From contig SSGH01000024.1 of NCBI GenBank assembly GCA_008015835.1, positions 62,001 to 126,000 on the forward strand: DNA of 64,000 nucleotides, read 5' to 3'. The notes under the pieces were generated by a model that saw only the letters and a program-made list of their open reading frames with translations, had not been told where the DNA came from and did no database searches. Positions within the stretch are counted from its first letter, which is position 1. The number at the start of each line of letters is the position of its first letter. Below are positions 19,346 to 28,502 of the stretch, in pieces. This DNA is from Lysobacter sp. GTDB taxonomy: Bacteria; Pseudomonadota; Gammaproteobacteria; Xanthomonadales; Xanthomonadaceae. The translations under genes and the position numbers were made by a program.

Positions 19346-19576
19346 AAAACAAGAAACCCGCCGAAAGGCGGGTTTCTGGAGACTGGACCTCGACTTGCGT
19401 CGGGATGATCCGCGCGACGCTCAAAACAAGAAACCCGCCTTTCGGCGGGTTTCTGGAGGCTGGACCTCGACTTGCGTCGTGATGATCCACGCGACGCTTA
19501 AAACAAGAAACCCGCCTTTCGGCGGGTTTCTGGAGGCTGGACCCCGGCCTTCGCCGGGGTGACGCAATGGCAGAGG
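19346..19576. repeat. 77-bp tandem repeat, three copies, each with a terminator-like hairpin
   Basis: Units start at 19346, 19423 and 19500, spaced exactly 77 bp. Each opens AAAACAAGAAACCCGCC and contains the hairpin AGAAACCCGCC/GGCGGGTTTCT, followed by a REP-like half (GGACCTCGACTTGCGTCG in units 1 and 2; the canonical GGACCCCGGCCTTCGCCG in unit 3). In unit 1 the hairpin loop is inverted (GAAA instead of TTTC). The array lies downstream of rpmG and could terminate transcription from both sides. No spacer variety, so it is not a CRISPR. Confidence 0.9.
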
Positions 19577-19606
19577 CGTTCGCTAGAACGCGAACGCGCC
19601 ATTGCG

Positions 19607-19771
19607 TCACTTGATCTTGCCTTCCTTGTACATCACGTGCTTGCGAACGACGGGGTCGTACTTCTTGACTTCCATCTTGTTCGGGGTGTTCTTCTTGTTC
19701 TTGTCGGTGGTGTAGAAATGACCGGTACCGGCCGACGAGATCAAACGGATTTTGTCGCGCTTGGACGCCAT
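19607..19771 (-). CDS. rpmG: 50S ribosomal protein L33
   Basis: 54 residues starting [20 protein letters not shown] with the [20 protein letters not shown] core and ending KEGKIK, the form without the zinc-binding cysteines. It lies in the large-subunit E-site region. It follows rpmB by 13 bp on the same strand, the usual rpmBG operon. Its 3' end abuts the 77-bp repeat array, whose hairpins probably end the transcript. Confidence 0.97.
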   Translation of the reverse strand: MASKRDKIRLISSAGTGHFYTTDKNKKNTPNKMEVKKYDPVVRKHVMYKEGKIK

Positions 19772-19784
19772 GGTGAGTTACTCC

Positions 19785-20021
19785 TCAGACCTTTTCGCCG
19801 CGGGCGCGAAGCTCGGCGAGCACGGCGTCGATGCCGTTCTTGTCGATGGTGCGCAGGGCTTTGGTGGAAACGCGCAGCTTCACCCAACGGTTTTCCGAAG
19901 CGACCCAGAAGCGGCGCTCGTGAAGATTGGGCATGAAACGGCGGCGGGTTTTGTTGTTCGCGTGCGACACGTTGTTGCCGGTCGCGACGCGTTTGCCGGT
20001 GACTTGGCATTCGCGGGACAT
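19785..20021 (-). CDS. rpmB: 50S ribosomal protein L28
   Basis: 78 residues. [39 protein letters not shown] and [18 protein letters not shown] are the L28 signature. It binds 23S rRNA in the large subunit. GAGGTGCGT directly before ATG 20021 is the ribosome site; the frame stays open much further upstream but that sequence is not conserved. First gene of rpmBG. Confidence 0.97.
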   Translation of the reverse strand: MSRECQVTGKRVATGNNVSHANNKTRRRFMPNLHERRFWVASENRWVKLRVSTKALRTIDKNGIDAVLAELRARGEKV

Positions 20022-20492
20022 ACGCACCTCTCGATAAGAACGCTGAGCGCCGACGGCGCGAGCGATCTGCGGATGTCTCCCATTGCCCGGGAGACGGCGG
20101 CCCCGACGTCGGTTCGACCCGATCGATGCGACCGGGCCGGAACGTGCGTCACGCGATACGGAAGGGTGGGGTTCGGTGCGGTGATGGGCGGAATCGCGTT
20201 TCCGTCCTCCGGGCCGCCAAAAACGAGGGGTCGGCCGCAGCGAGCCGCGCATTATGCCCAGAAATACAAGCCCGGGCAATCGCTTAGCGACGAAACCTGC
20301 GGGAAAACCGCCGATTTCGGCGCTCCGGGCGTTCCCGACGCCCGGGCCGCCGCCCCGCCGGGCCGAACGACCGAGGCCGAAGCGAGACGTCGGTCGCGAC
20401 CGGCGCTTTTGCGGGCCCCGGCGACCCGGGGCAATCCGTCCGTCGAGACGGGCTGCGGTTACCATCTCCCGGCCCTCCCGCCCGAGCCGATC
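20022..20492. other. Intergenic region upstream of rpmBG and of an oxygenase gene
   Basis: About 470 bp between divergent genes. It should contain the rpmBG promoter and that of the oxygenase gene. A frame from the L28 gene remains open through it only because of high GC. I recognise no repeat, RNA gene or riboswitch. Confidence 0.5.
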
Positions 20493-21203
20493 ATGAACGA
20501 GACGTCGCCGCAAAAGGATTTCATCGCCGTCACCCCCGAGGCCCTCACCCGCGAGGCCTGCGCCGGCATCGTCGCCCGCATCCGCGCCAGCGGCGACTTG
20601 GTGCCGGGTCAGGTGGGCGGCGGCGTGTACCCGGAACTCAAGCGCAGCCGCGACATCACCATCAGCGGCAAGCCGGTCTGGCAGGACGTGGAGCAGGCGC
20701 TGAATCTGGCGATGCTGGTCGCGCTGATCCGCTACGTGCGCGAATACCCGCAGGCGCTGATCGCACCGCTGATGCTGCAGCAGCCCGGTCCGGACGGTGC
20801 GCTGCGGCGGCTGACCGCCGAGGACATCGCGGCGATGGACGACGCCAACGTCGGCAGCCTCGTGCAAACCTGCTTCCGCCCCGCCGCGATCAACCTGCAG
20901 TGGTACCGCGCCGGCGAAGGCGGCTACCCGTATTGGCACTGCGAGCTGTACCCGCGCGACGCCGGCTGCGAAACCCTGCACCGCCATCTGCTGTGGACGG
21001 TGTACCTCAACGACGAATTCGACGAAGGCGAAACCGAGTTCTACTTCCAGCAGCGCAAAGTAACGCCGAGCACCGGCTCTCTGTTGATCGCCCCGGCCGG
21101 CTTCACCCACACCCACCGCGGCAACCGCCCGGAACGCGGGGACAAGTTCATCGCGACGAGTTGGATTTTGTTTCAGCGGGCGGAGAAGTTGTATGGGGGG
21201 TGA
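20493..21203 (+). CDS. 2OG-Fe(II) oxygenase of the prolyl-hydroxylase-like superfamily
   Basis: 236 residues. The C-terminal half has the double-stranded beta-helix motifs: [10 protein letters not shown] (first His), [39 protein letters not shown] (distal His) and [11 protein letters not shown] with Lys as a candidate 2-oxoglutarate anchor. It resembles proteins annotated as prolyl 4-hydroxylase-type oxygenases. ATG 20493 is the first start after the intergenic region and begins a natural N terminus ([18 protein letters not shown]). Substrate unknown; no operon partner. Confidence 0.8.
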   Translation: MNETSPQKDFIAVTPEALTREACAGIVARIRASGDLVPGQVGGGVYPELKRSRDITISGKPVWQDVEQALNLAMLVALIRYVREYPQALIAPLMLQQPGPDGALRRLTAEDIAAMDDANVGSLVQTCFRPAAINLQWYRAGEGGYPYWHCELYPRDAGCETLHRHLLWTVYLNDEFDEGETEFYFQQRKVTPSTGSLLIAPAGFTHTHRGNRPERGDKFIATSWILFQRAEKLYGG

Positions 21204-21249
21204 GTGATCGCGAGAATTTCAAGGTCAAGTCCAACGGAGTGGTGATGAC

Positions 21250-21873
21250 ATGCCCACTTGTAAGATTTGCTTGCGCAAATTTCAAAAGCTTCGTTATCGG
21301 TCACCCAGGATTTGTATTTGTGGCCATTGCACGAACAGCCTAAATGATTACCGCGAAGTGGCTGAATACTCATTCAAATCGATTGGCGACCTGCTAAAAA
21401 CAGGAATGCTCAAGAATGCGCATGCAGACAGTTCTCCGGGCGCGCCAAAATGGCGTCAAGAAAGGGGGCAGAAGATATTGGCGAATTTCGATGTCGAGTT
21501 CAAAGCGGCGCTTCCGCTGTGGACTAACAAGCTGCTCGCCAACCCTGAAAATCGAAGTAAAGAATTCAAGATCGCACGTGCTTATCGAAGGGGGCTTCTT
21601 CACTTTGATCGACCGATCGGGTGGGGTTATCCAAACAATTGGCGAGAAGTCTCTGCAAATATTCGTGCCCTTGATGGATACTCTTGTATTTCTTGCGGCG
21701 CAGTGAATACCGAATTACACGTACATCATGTTGTCTATGTTTCAAATTTCGGTACTCACCAAAAAAACAATCTTGTTACGCTATGCCGCCGATGTCATGA
21801 AGAAGAACATGAGACTGTTTTCGATTTCGGTGAGGACTTGCTTTCGCCTGAATCGTTACCAGCAAATTATTAG
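21250..21873 (+). CDS. HNH endonuclease-type protein with N-terminal zinc ribbon
   Basis: 207 residues. MPTCKICLRKFQKL then CICGHC form an N-terminal Cys4 zinc site. The HNH module is at the C terminus: YSCISCGAVN, LHVHHVVYVSNFGTHQKNNL and VTLCRRCHEEEH, with the ββα-metal His pair, the Asn in KNNLVTLC and two CxxC knuckles. Such proteins cut or nick DNA in phage, defence or mobile contexts. Its base composition is far more AT-rich than its neighbours, pointing to lateral transfer. No methylase, integrase or other partner is adjacent. Confidence 0.8.
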   Translation: MPTCKICLRKFQKLRYRSPRICICGHCTNSLNDYREVAEYSFKSIGDLLKTGMLKNAHADSSPGAPKWRQERGQKILANFDVEFKAALPLWTNKLLANPENRSKEFKIARAYRRGLLHFDRPIGWGYPNNWREVSANIRALDGYSCISCGAVNTELHVHHVVYVSNFGTHQKNNLVTLCRRCHEEEHETVFDFGEDLLSPESLPANY

Positions 21874-21966
21874 CCGGCATGCCGTGGGTCATCTCTTCAC
21901 TCTCTTGTGACTATCCAGCTAACAGACAACAATACTCTCGACATGCCGTCCCATCACGCATCGCCT

Positions 21967-22290
21967 ATGCAACGCATCCTCTTCGTCTGCAGCCGAAACA
22001 AGCTGCGCAGCCCGACGGCCGAGCAACTGTTTTCGCAAGAACCCGGCCTAGAGGTGCTATCGGCCGGCACCGAGCGCGATGCCGACGTTCCGGTGACGCC
22101 GGAATTGATCGCATGGGCCGATCGGATTTTCGCGATGGAGCGGACGCATCGGACCAAACTGCAACAACGATTCAAACCGTATCTCGACGGAAAACCGATC
22201 GTCTGCCTGGGGATTCCGGACGATTATGCGTTCATGGACCCCGCGTTGATCGCGCTGCTCGAACGGAAAGTGCGGCCGTTTTTGGCTTGA
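21967..22290 (+). CDS. Short low-molecular-weight phosphatase-like protein
   Basis: 107 residues. MQRILFVCSRNKLRSPTAEQ contains the P-loop CX5RS (CSRNKLRS) of low-molecular-weight protein tyrosine phosphatases near the N terminus; VLSAGTERD and ADRIFAMERTHRTKL follow the fold. The usual DPxx general-acid loop is absent: the protein ends IPDDYAFMDPALIALLERKV and RPFLA. It is one of a shortened subfamily of unclear activity. ATG 21967 is chosen because it starts the β1 strand; upstream in-frame starts at 21907 and 21943 add non-conserved residues. Confidence 0.78.
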   Translation: MQRILFVCSRNKLRSPTAEQLFSQEPGLEVLSAGTERDADVPVTPELIAWADRIFAMERTHRTKLQQRFKPYLDGKPIVCLGIPDDYAFMDPALIALLERKVRPFLA

Positions 22291-22436
22291 CCGGAACGCG
22301 ATGGCTCTGCGCATCGGGAACATTCGCTGTTCCGATGCGCATCGCGCGCTCGGTTCACAACGCGCGCACCGACGCGTTTTGATCGAAACGGACGAATACC
22401 GCGAATCTGCGCGGCCGTCGAATCGAGGAACTCGTC

Positions 22437-22913
22437 ATGCAAGGACCGAAGTGCGCTTATCGCGTGTGGTCGCGATCGTGCGTCATCCACTCCGCAATGC
22501 TCTTTGCGGCTCTCTCGATCGCGGCTCCGTTGCAGGCGAGCGGGCCGATGCGCGACACCGTCGTTCTGCCGCTGACGACGATCAAAGGCTTAGACATTCT
22601 GGGCAAACCGAAGCCCGCGAACGATGCGGCCTGCGCTAAGCGTTTTTCAGGCGAATTCAAAGACCCGGCGTCGGTGCGCTACGAGATCGACGGCCTATCG
22701 CGCTCGGCATGGGCAACGGTGAATAAGCATATTTACGAGCTAACGTGGATCCCTCAGGGCGACGAACAGGCGTTCGTCGCGCATCCGAAATCGAAAACCG
22801 ATCCGCTGTACGGCGTGATCTTCACGCTCGATGCGCAGTCGAAGCATCCGTCGATTCGGTTGTTGCTGACGCTGGACAAGACCCGAAACTGTTCGATCGA
22901 AAGCAAACGGTAG
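22437..22913 (+). CDS. Secreted hypothetical protein
   Basis: 158 residues. A basic start (MQGPKCAYRVWSR) and hydrophobic MLFAALSIAAPLQA indicate an export signal; an internal Met at residue 21 would give a tighter signal peptide. The mature part carries two cysteines (AACAKRF, TRNCSIE) that could form a disulfide, and a FKDPASVRYEIDGLSRSAW segment also seen in small periplasmic proteins of this group. No function can be named. A repeat pair follows directly after its stop. Confidence 0.62.
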   Translation: MQGPKCAYRVWSRSCVIHSAMLFAALSIAAPLQASGPMRDTVVLPLTTIKGLDILGKPKPANDAACAKRFSGEFKDPASVRYEIDGLSRSAWATVNKHIYELTWIPQGDEQAFVAHPKSKTDPLYGVIFTLDAQSKHPSIRLLLTLDKTRNCSIESKR

Positions 22914-22916
22914 CCC

Positions 22917-23008
22917 GTAGGGTGGGCCCCTGGCCCACCGCTCCGCCGCTCCGCCGCCTTCAATGCCGGATGCGATGAAACGCGATGGTGGGCCAGGGCC
23001 CACCCTAC
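22917..23008. repeat. Dispersed palindromic repeat, inverted pair (copies 4 and 5)
   Basis: GTAGGGTGGGCCCCTGGCCC begins at 22917 and the inverted, one-base-shorter copy ends at 23008. The pair lies between two convergent genes, 4 bp after the stop codon of the upstream one, and could act as a bidirectional transcription barrier. Confidence 0.85.
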
Positions 23009-23033
23009 GCGGGTTTCGATGGCGATGAGGCCT

Positions 23034-24176
23034 TCAAAATAATTCGCGTTGCGGCGATGCGGGTTTCGGTGGCAGCGGCGGCAGGAATTTCGAGCTATCC
23101 AGCGGCGGCAGGCGGCCGTAGCCGATACGTTTGTAGGCTTTGGCGAAGCGCATGGCGATGAGGTCGGCGAACGGGCCTTCGCCGCGCATGCGGGTGCCGT
23201 AGGCGCTGTCGTAATCCTTGCCGCCGCGCATCTGCTGCACCAGGCTCATCGCGTGCGCGGCGCGCTCGGGGTAATGCAGCGACAGCCATTCGCGCCACAC
23301 CTGCTTCAATTCGTGCGGCAAGCGCAGCAGCACGTAGCCGGCGGCGCGGGCGCCGTGTTCGTAGGCGGCTTCGAGAATGCGCTCGATCTCGCGATCGGTG
23401 ATGGTCGGGATCACCGGCGCCACCATCGCGCCCACCGGCACGCCCGCTTCGTGCAACGCCTGCACCGTCTTCAATCGCGTATGCGGGGCCGCCGCGCGTG
23501 GTTCCAGTTTCGACGACAACTTGTTGTCGAGCGATGTGATCGAGACGTACACCGCGACCAAGCCTTGTTTGGCCATCGGCGCGAGCAGATCGAGATCGCG
23601 TTGGATCAACGCGCTTTTGGTGATCAAGCTAACCGGATGGCGATGCTCCGCGAACACTTCGAGCAGTTGCCGGGTGATGCGGTAGCGGCGTTCGATCGGT
23701 TGATAGGCGTCGGTGTTGATGCCGAGCGAAATCGGCGAACAGCGATACCCCTTGCGCGCGAATTCCCTGCGCAGCATGTCGGCGGCGTTGGTTTTGGCGT
23801 ACAGCTTGGTCTCGAAATCCAGGCCCGGCGACAGATCGAGATACGCGTGCGAGGGCCGCGCGAAGCAATACACGCAGCCGTGCTCGCAGCCGCGATACGG
23901 GTTGAGCGATTGGCTGAACGGAATGTCCGGCGACTGATTGCGACTGACGACGCTGCGCGCGCGCTCTTCGGTGACCTGGGTGCGCAATTTCGGCGCGAGG
24001 CGGGCGGAATCCGCCGGCGCTTCGTCGTCGCCGGCATCGGCGGCGTAGACCGAACCCCAGCCGTCGTCTTCGGCTTCGATCGCCGTTTTCTCGTAGCGTC
24101 CGGGTACGTACGAGGCCGCGCCGCGGCCTTTCAACGGGCCGTGGAGCCGCGGGTTCACTTTGCCGACGTCGCGCAT
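23034..24176 (-). CDS. PA0069-family radical SAM protein (SPL-related)
   Basis: 380 residues. NPYRGCEHGCVYCFARPSHA carries the CxxxCxxC 4Fe-4S motif with the aromatic residue expected before the third Cys. The region FETKLYAKTNAADMLRREF, SLGINTDAYQPIE and VSITSLDNKLSSKLEPRAAA matches Rv2578c/PA0069-type proteins, distant relatives of spore photoproduct lyase. Reaction unknown. ATG 24176 lies close to the divergent cls gene, so promoters overlap the 5' ends. No partner gene is visible. Confidence 0.87.
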   Translation of the reverse strand: MRDVGKVNPRLHGPLKGRGAASYVPGRYEKTAIEAEDDGWGSVYAADAGDDEAPADSARLAPKLRTQVTEERARSVVSRNQSPDIPFSQSLNPYRGCEHGCVYCFARPSHAYLDLSPGLDFETKLYAKTNAADMLRREFARKGYRCSPISLGINTDAYQPIERRYRITRQLLEVFAEHRHPVSLITKSALIQRDLDLLAPMAKQGLVAVYVSITSLDNKLSSKLEPRAAAPHTRLKTVQALHEAGVPVGAMVAPVIPTITDREIERILEAAYEHGARAAGYVLLRLPHELKQVWREWLSLHYPERAAHAMSLVQQMRGGKDYDSAYGTRMRGEGPFADLIAMRFAKAYKRIGYGRLPPLDSSKFLPPLPPKPASPQRELF

Positions 24177-24267
24177 GCGGGTAGCCTACGCGCATCGCGT
24201 CGCAACCGCCGCGACGACGACGCGCGCCGTTCGCGGCCCTTCGATGCGAGTTTTTCGGCAAAACACG

Positions 24268-25758
24268 ATGCAGACGATTCACGACGCGTGGCTGCGGCTC
24301 TCGGCATGGTTCGATTCGGTCGACCATCTCGGCTGGTATCTGTATCTGGCGTGGGTGGCGTATTTGGTGGTGTTGGGCATGTGGATCGTGCTGCAGAAGC
24401 GCGAGCCGGTGGCGACGTTGAGTTGGATTCTGGGGCTGGCGGTGCTGCCGTATTTCGGCTTCGCGATCTATCACTTGTTCGGGCCGCAGCGGATCGTGCG
24501 CCAGCGTTTGCGCCGCGTGCGCAGCCGCGTGGCCGGGTCGAACGGCGACGGCGACCGCACTGCCATCGAAACGGACGCGCCGCCGGAAACGTCCGAGCTG
24601 ATGCGGGTCGCCACGAAAACCACAGGACTGCCCGCGACCTACGCGCGTTCGGTCGATTTGTTGATCGACGGCCACGCCAAGTATTCGCGGCTGTTGGACG
24701 ACCTCGCGCACGCACGTCACCACGTGCACGTGGAGTACTACATCTTCACCCCCGACCGCACCGGCGCGGCGCTGCGCGATGGGTTGATCGCCTGCGCCCG
24801 GCGCGGGGTGCGCGTGCGCTTGCTGCTGGACGCGATCGGTTCGGCGAAAGCGCCGGAGCGGTTTTTCGCCGAGTTCGTGGCCGCGGGCGGCGAGTTGCTG
24901 TGGTTCCACCCCACGCGCTTTTTGCGGTTTTGGTATCGACCGTGGATGAACTTGCGCACCCACCGCAAGATCGTGGTGATCGATCATCGCATCGCCTACA
25001 CCGGCGGCATCAATATCACCGACGAAGAGGACGAAACGCTGCGCGCCGACGCGTATCGCGACCTGCACGTGCGCATCGAAGGCGCGGCGGTGCGCGCGCT
25101 GCAGCAGGTATTCGTCGAAGATTGGGTGTATGCGGGCGGCCGCCGCGACGTGATGTCGGATCTGGCGCGCACGCGTTCGGTCGACGACGAGTCGCCCGAT
25201 CGCGAGGAACGCGCCATCGCCGCGCACGTGCTGACGTCCGGCCCCGATTCGCCGTGGGAAACGATCCATCGCGTGCATGTGGGCGCGATCCACGCCGCGC
25301 AGCGGCGCGTGTGGCTGGTCACGCCGTATTTCGTGCCGGGCGAAGCGGCGATGATGGCGCTGACCTCGGCCGCGCTCGGCGGCGTGGACGTGCGTCTGCT
25401 GGTGCCCAAGCGCAGCGATTCGCTGCTGGTCACGCTGGCGGCGCGCTCGTACTACGACGATCTGTTGGCGGCCGGCGTGAAGGTGTACGAATACGGGCCG
25501 CGGATGCTGCACACCAAAGCGCTGTTGATCGACGACGACACCGCGCTGATCGGCAGCGCGAATTTCGACCACCGCAGTTTCCGCCTCAATTTCGAGGTGA
25601 CGATGCTGTTCGCGGACGCCGACGTGGCCGAGCGGCTGGCGCGTCTGATCGAAGGCGAATTCGCCAACGCGCCGCGCGTACGCGACGACCGCCAGCGTCC
25701 GCTGCTGCGCTGCCGCCTGCCCGAGGCGCTGGCGCGACTGCTGTCGCCGTTGCTGTAG
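24268..25758 (+). CDS. cls: Cardiolipin synthase, two-HKD phospholipase D type
   Basis: 496 residues. Two N-terminal transmembrane helices (WYLYLAWVAYLVVLGMWIVL and TLSWILGLAVLPYFGFAIY) precede two phospholipase D domains, each with an HxKxxxxD motif: THRKIVVIDHR with TGGINITDE, and LHTKALLIDDD with IGSANFDHRSF. The enzyme joins two phosphatidylglycerols to cardiolipin and glycerol at the inner membrane. ATG 24268 puts the first helix near the N terminus; ATG 24244 is an alternative. Related clsA-type proteins have about 480 residues, in agreement. Confidence 0.93.
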   Translation: MQTIHDAWLRLSAWFDSVDHLGWYLYLAWVAYLVVLGMWIVLQKREPVATLSWILGLAVLPYFGFAIYHLFGPQRIVRQRLRRVRSRVAGSNGDGDRTAIETDAPPETSELMRVATKTTGLPATYARSVDLLIDGHAKYSRLLDDLAHARHHVHVEYYIFTPDRTGAALRDGLIACARRGVRVRLLLDAIGSAKAPERFFAEFVAAGGELLWFHPTRFLRFWYRPWMNLRTHRKIVVIDHRIAYTGGINITDEEDETLRADAYRDLHVRIEGAAVRALQQVFVEDWVYAGGRRDVMSDLARTRSVDDESPDREERAIAAHVLTSGPDSPWETIHRVHVGAIHAAQRRVWLVTPYFVPGEAAMMALTSAALGGVDVRLLVPKRSDSLLVTLAARSYYDDLLAAGVKVYEYGPRMLHTKALLIDDDTALIGSANFDHRSFRLNFEVTMLFADADVAERLARLIEGEFANAPRVRDDRQRPLLRCRLPEALARLLSPLL

Positions 25759-25965
25759 CGGCGTCTCGGCGCGCTTCGCCGTGCGGTCGCGCGCCGGACG
25801 TTCCGGCGAGGAGCCCACGGCGGCCGGGGCGCCCTACGCCGCGCACCGCGAGCGCAACAGACGACGAGCGGCGATGCCGGCCCGTCCAGCGGCGTCGGCC
25901 GGAGCCACGCGGCCGGGGTCGCACGGTACACTGCACGCGATCTCCAACCCCCGTACGGAGCGGTT

Positions 25966-26268
25966 ATGTCCTGGTTGTTCCTGCTGCTGGCCGCCGCGGC
26001 CTTCCTGGTCGCCTTCACCACGCATTCGGTGGCGGTGCTCACGCTGTCGATTCTGGTCGCGTTGGGGTTCACCGCCGCTTGGCTGATGGGTTTGATGGCG
26101 CAGCGCGTGGGCGACAGCACCCGCAGCGAGGCGATGATCATCGACCCGCAAGAGCTGCGCCGCCTGCGCGAGCAAGCCGAAGCGCGCCGCAACCAAACCG
26201 TGGCCGCGCCGACCGCCGAACAAGCGCCTTCCGCCGAATCCATCGCCGGCAATCAAGCGCCGCAGTAA
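25966..26268 (+). CDS. Small two-helix membrane protein
   Basis: 100 residues: MSWLFLLLAAAAFLVAFTTH and LTLSILVALGFTAAWLMGLM are transmembrane, followed by a cytoplasmic helix (DPQELRRLREQAEARRNQ) and an Ala/Gln-rich tail. It stands between cls and pdxJ on the same strand with gaps of over 200 bp. No family with known function recognised. Confidence 0.72.
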   Translation: MSWLFLLLAAAAFLVAFTTHSVAVLTLSILVALGFTAAWLMGLMAQRVGDSTRSEAMIIDPQELRRLREQAEARRNQTVAAPTAEQAPSAESIAGNQAPQ

Positions 26269-26490
26269 TCGCTGGGCCAGTCGCCGCGCAACGCACGATC
26301 TCGGACGGGCTCGAGCCTGCCGATTTCCCTGTTTTTCGTTCGCGGAAACGCTCGCTCGCTTACGGCATGACGACCGCCGAACCGCCGCTCGATGTTCCTC
26401 GCCCGGTCGAGCATCGCGATCGATGCGCGCGACTCGACGCGCTTCGCGAAGACGTACACTGAGCGCTCCTCTCGTCTTCGCACCGCCGCC

Positions 26491-27261
26491 GTGACCGTTC
26501 TCAGCGTCAACGTCAACAAAATCGCCGTGCTGCGCAATTCGCGCGGCGGGCGCGACCCCGATGTCGTCGTCGCCGCGCGCGCATGTCTGGACGCCGGTGC
26601 GCACGGCATCACCGTGCATCCGCGCCCCGACGCGCGCCATATCCGCGCCGACGATGTCTACGCCCTCGCCGAACTGACGCGCGAGTACGGCGTCGAATTC
26701 AATCTGGAAGGCAATCCGTTCGCGCCGCCGCGCGCGGGATATCCCGGTTTCGCCGCGCTCTGCGAAGACACGCGACCGGCGCAAGCGACGCTGGTACCCG
26801 ATGGCGACGGCCAACTCACGTCCGATCACGGGTTCGATTTCGTACGCGACGAAGCCGCGTTGTCGGCCCAGGTCGCGCAGCTCAAAGCGCTCGGCTGCCG
26901 CGTCAGCCTGTTCGCCGATGCGATCGAGGATGCCGCAACGGACGAGGCCGCGATGACCGCCGCCGCGCGCAGCGGTGCGGATCGCATCGAGCTCTACACC
27001 GGGCCGTACGCGGAGGCGTATGCCGCCGGACGCCCGCAGGATGCCTTGCCCGCGTTCGCCGCGACCGCGCGCGCCGCGCTGCGTGCGGGCATGGGCGTGA
27101 ACGCCGGCCACGACCTGAGCCAAGACAATCTCGGCGCGTTTTTAGCCGCCGTGCCCAACGTGTTGGAAGTGTCGATCGGCCATGCCCTGATCGGCGAAGC
27201 GCTCTACGCCGGTTTGGACGCGACGGTGAAAGCGTATTTGGCGGTGTTGCGAGGCGGTTGA
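26491..27261 (+). CDS. pdxJ: Pyridoxine 5'-phosphate synthase
   Basis: 256 residues. It condenses 3-amino-2-oxopropyl phosphate with deoxyxylulose 5-phosphate to pyridoxine 5'-phosphate. [17 protein letters not shown] with the [20 protein letters not shown] continuation, [19 protein letters not shown] and [20 protein letters not shown] are the family's phosphate-binding and catalytic segments. The GTG start at 26491 is chosen because upstream sequence is unconserved. It lies convergent to the ExbD genes, the same neighbour order as in xanthomonads. Confidence 0.95.
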   Translation: MTVLSVNVNKIAVLRNSRGGRDPDVVVAARACLDAGAHGITVHPRPDARHIRADDVYALAELTREYGVEFNLEGNPFAPPRAGYPGFAALCEDTRPAQATLVPDGDGQLTSDHGFDFVRDEAALSAQVAQLKALGCRVSLFADAIEDAATDEAAMTAAARSGADRIELYTGPYAEAYAAGRPQDALPAFAATARAALRAGMGVNAGHDLSQDNLGAFLAAVPNVLEVSIGHALIGEALYAGLDATVKAYLAVLRGG

Positions 27262-27331
27262 TCGCTGCGGATCCGCAGTGGATCGCGACGGCCGGTCGCG
27301 CGAAACGACCGACCGTACGCGCGAGGAGACC

Positions 27332-27733
27332 TCAACGCACGAAGCGGATGTTCTCGAGCCCGGCGTTTTGGCTGAGCGCCAAGACCTTCGCTACGACTTC
27401 GTACTCGGCTTCGCCGCTGGCGTCGATTTCGACGACCGGCAGCGTCTGACCCGCGCGCACCGCCTCGGCCGACAGCATCGCGTCCAACGCCGACAGCGGC
27501 GCGAGTTGGCCGTTCACGTACACATCGCCGGCCGAGTCGATACGCATTTTGAGCGGTTCGACGGCCGCCGCGCGAACGTCGGGCCCCGTCCCCGGTAGCT
27601 TCATCGGAATCGCCTGCGTGAACACCGGGGCGGCGATCATGAAGATGACCAACATCACCAGCATCACATCGACCAACGGCGTGATGTTCATTTCGGCGAT
27701 GGCGCCTTGCTGCGGAACCTGTGCGTAAGCCAT
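27332..27733 (-). CDS. ExbD-type proton-channel subunit (third copy)
   Basis: 133 residues. [20 protein letters not shown] is the single transmembrane helix with the proton-carrying Asp (PLVDVMLV); a periplasmic domain follows. ExbB/ExbD drive TonB with the proton gradient. It differs from the other two copies in its N terminus (MAYAQVPQQGAIAE) and lies beyond a terminator, so it may be expressed separately or by read-through. ATG 27733 is the better start; an upstream in-frame one adds 11 residues. Confidence 0.9.
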   Translation of the reverse strand: MAYAQVPQQGAIAEMNITPLVDVMLVMLVIFMIAAPVFTQAIPMKLPGTGPDVRAAAVEPLKMRIDSAGDVYVNGQLAPLSALDAMLSAEAVRAGQTLPVVEIDASGEAEYEVVAKVLALSQNAGLENIRFVR

Positions 27734-27928
27734 GGCGAACTCCTGCGACGACGACGGGAGGGCCATCCTTGAAGGGCACTGCGTCCTGGTCTTGCGAGAA
27801 GCGAGCGGCCGGGAACGACGATGCGTTTCGATGCGCTTCTCGACGCGCTTCTGATGCGTTCCCCAGCGACCTCACGTTACGCCCGCATCGAACGATCGCG
27901 CAAGCCGGCTTCGCCCCGAACGACGCGC

Positions 27929-27956
27929 AAAAAAACGCCGCCCATCGGGCGGCGTT
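27929..27956 (-). terminator. Rho-independent terminator after the second exbD
   Basis: On the minus strand AACGCCGCCC, a four-base loop and GGGCGGCGTT are followed by a T-run (GTTTTTTTGCG). It lies inside a 323-bp gap between the second and third exbD genes. Confidence 0.85.
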
Positions 27957-28056
27957 CGGGATCGTCATACTCCGTTAAGCGATTCCTCGCCGAAACCGGC
28001 GAAGACCGGCGGTCGGGCTGCAGTCCGACCGGCCGGGCGGGTAATGCGGTACCGCG

Positions 28057-28470
28057 TTATTTCTTCACGAAGCCGATCTTCTTCATATCGGCGTTCTTGG
28101 CCGCGGCGAGCACCTTGGCCAGCACTTCGTAACGGGCGTCCTGATTGACGTCGATTTCGAGCGTGGGCTGGTTGGTCGGATCGCGCTCCACCTCGGCCTG
28201 CATCATCATGCGCAGCGCGCTGATCGGCGTCGGGCTGTCGTTCCAATACACCTGACCGGACTGATCGATGCGCAGCTTGACCGGTTCCGGCGGTTCTTTG
28301 GGATCCTTCGGCGGATCGAGCGTCTTCTGCGGCAGATCGATGTCGATCGGGTAGGAGGCGATCGGTGCGGTCACCATGAAGATGATGAGCAGCACGAGCA
28401 TCACGTCGACGAGCGGCGTGACGTTCATGTCGACCATCGGGCCGCCGCCGGAATTGGAGGAAAAAGCCAT
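28057..28470 (-). CDS. exbD: ExbD-type proton-channel subunit (second copy)
   Basis: 137 residues: short cytoplasmic tip [20 protein letters not shown], a transmembrane helix with the conserved Asp in [15 protein letters not shown], then a periplasmic domain with DLPQKTLD and KIGFVKK. It lies 32 bp after the first exbD, sharing its MAFSS N terminus, so the two arose by duplication. Two exbD genes behind exbB is the normal xanthomonad arrangement, where the second is dispensable for iron uptake but needed for other functions. Confidence 0.93.
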   Translation of the reverse strand: MAFSSNSGGGPMVDMNVTPLVDVMLVLLIIFMVTAPIASYPIDIDLPQKTLDPPKDPKEPPEPVKLRIDQSGQVYWNDSPTPISALRMMMQAEVERDPTNQPTLEIDVNQDARYEVLAKVLAAAKNADMKKIGFVKK

Positions 28471-28502
28471 ACTCGAAATCTCCGATTCGTGTCGTCAGCG
28501 CA

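Noticed and set aside
19346-19576. Tandem repeats considered as CRISPR
   Set aside because: Units are contiguous 77-bp copies with no variable spacers and no cas genes nearby.
23034-24176. Spore photoproduct lyase
   Set aside because: The radical SAM motif and flanks fit the PA0069/Rv2578c family, and the organism type does not form spores.
23049-26462. Very long open frame on the plus strand
   Set aside because: It runs antisense to the radical SAM gene and then in another frame of cls and pdxJ upstream DNA. Its protein is Arg/Ala/Gly/His-rich without motifs, the mark of a GC-driven shadow.
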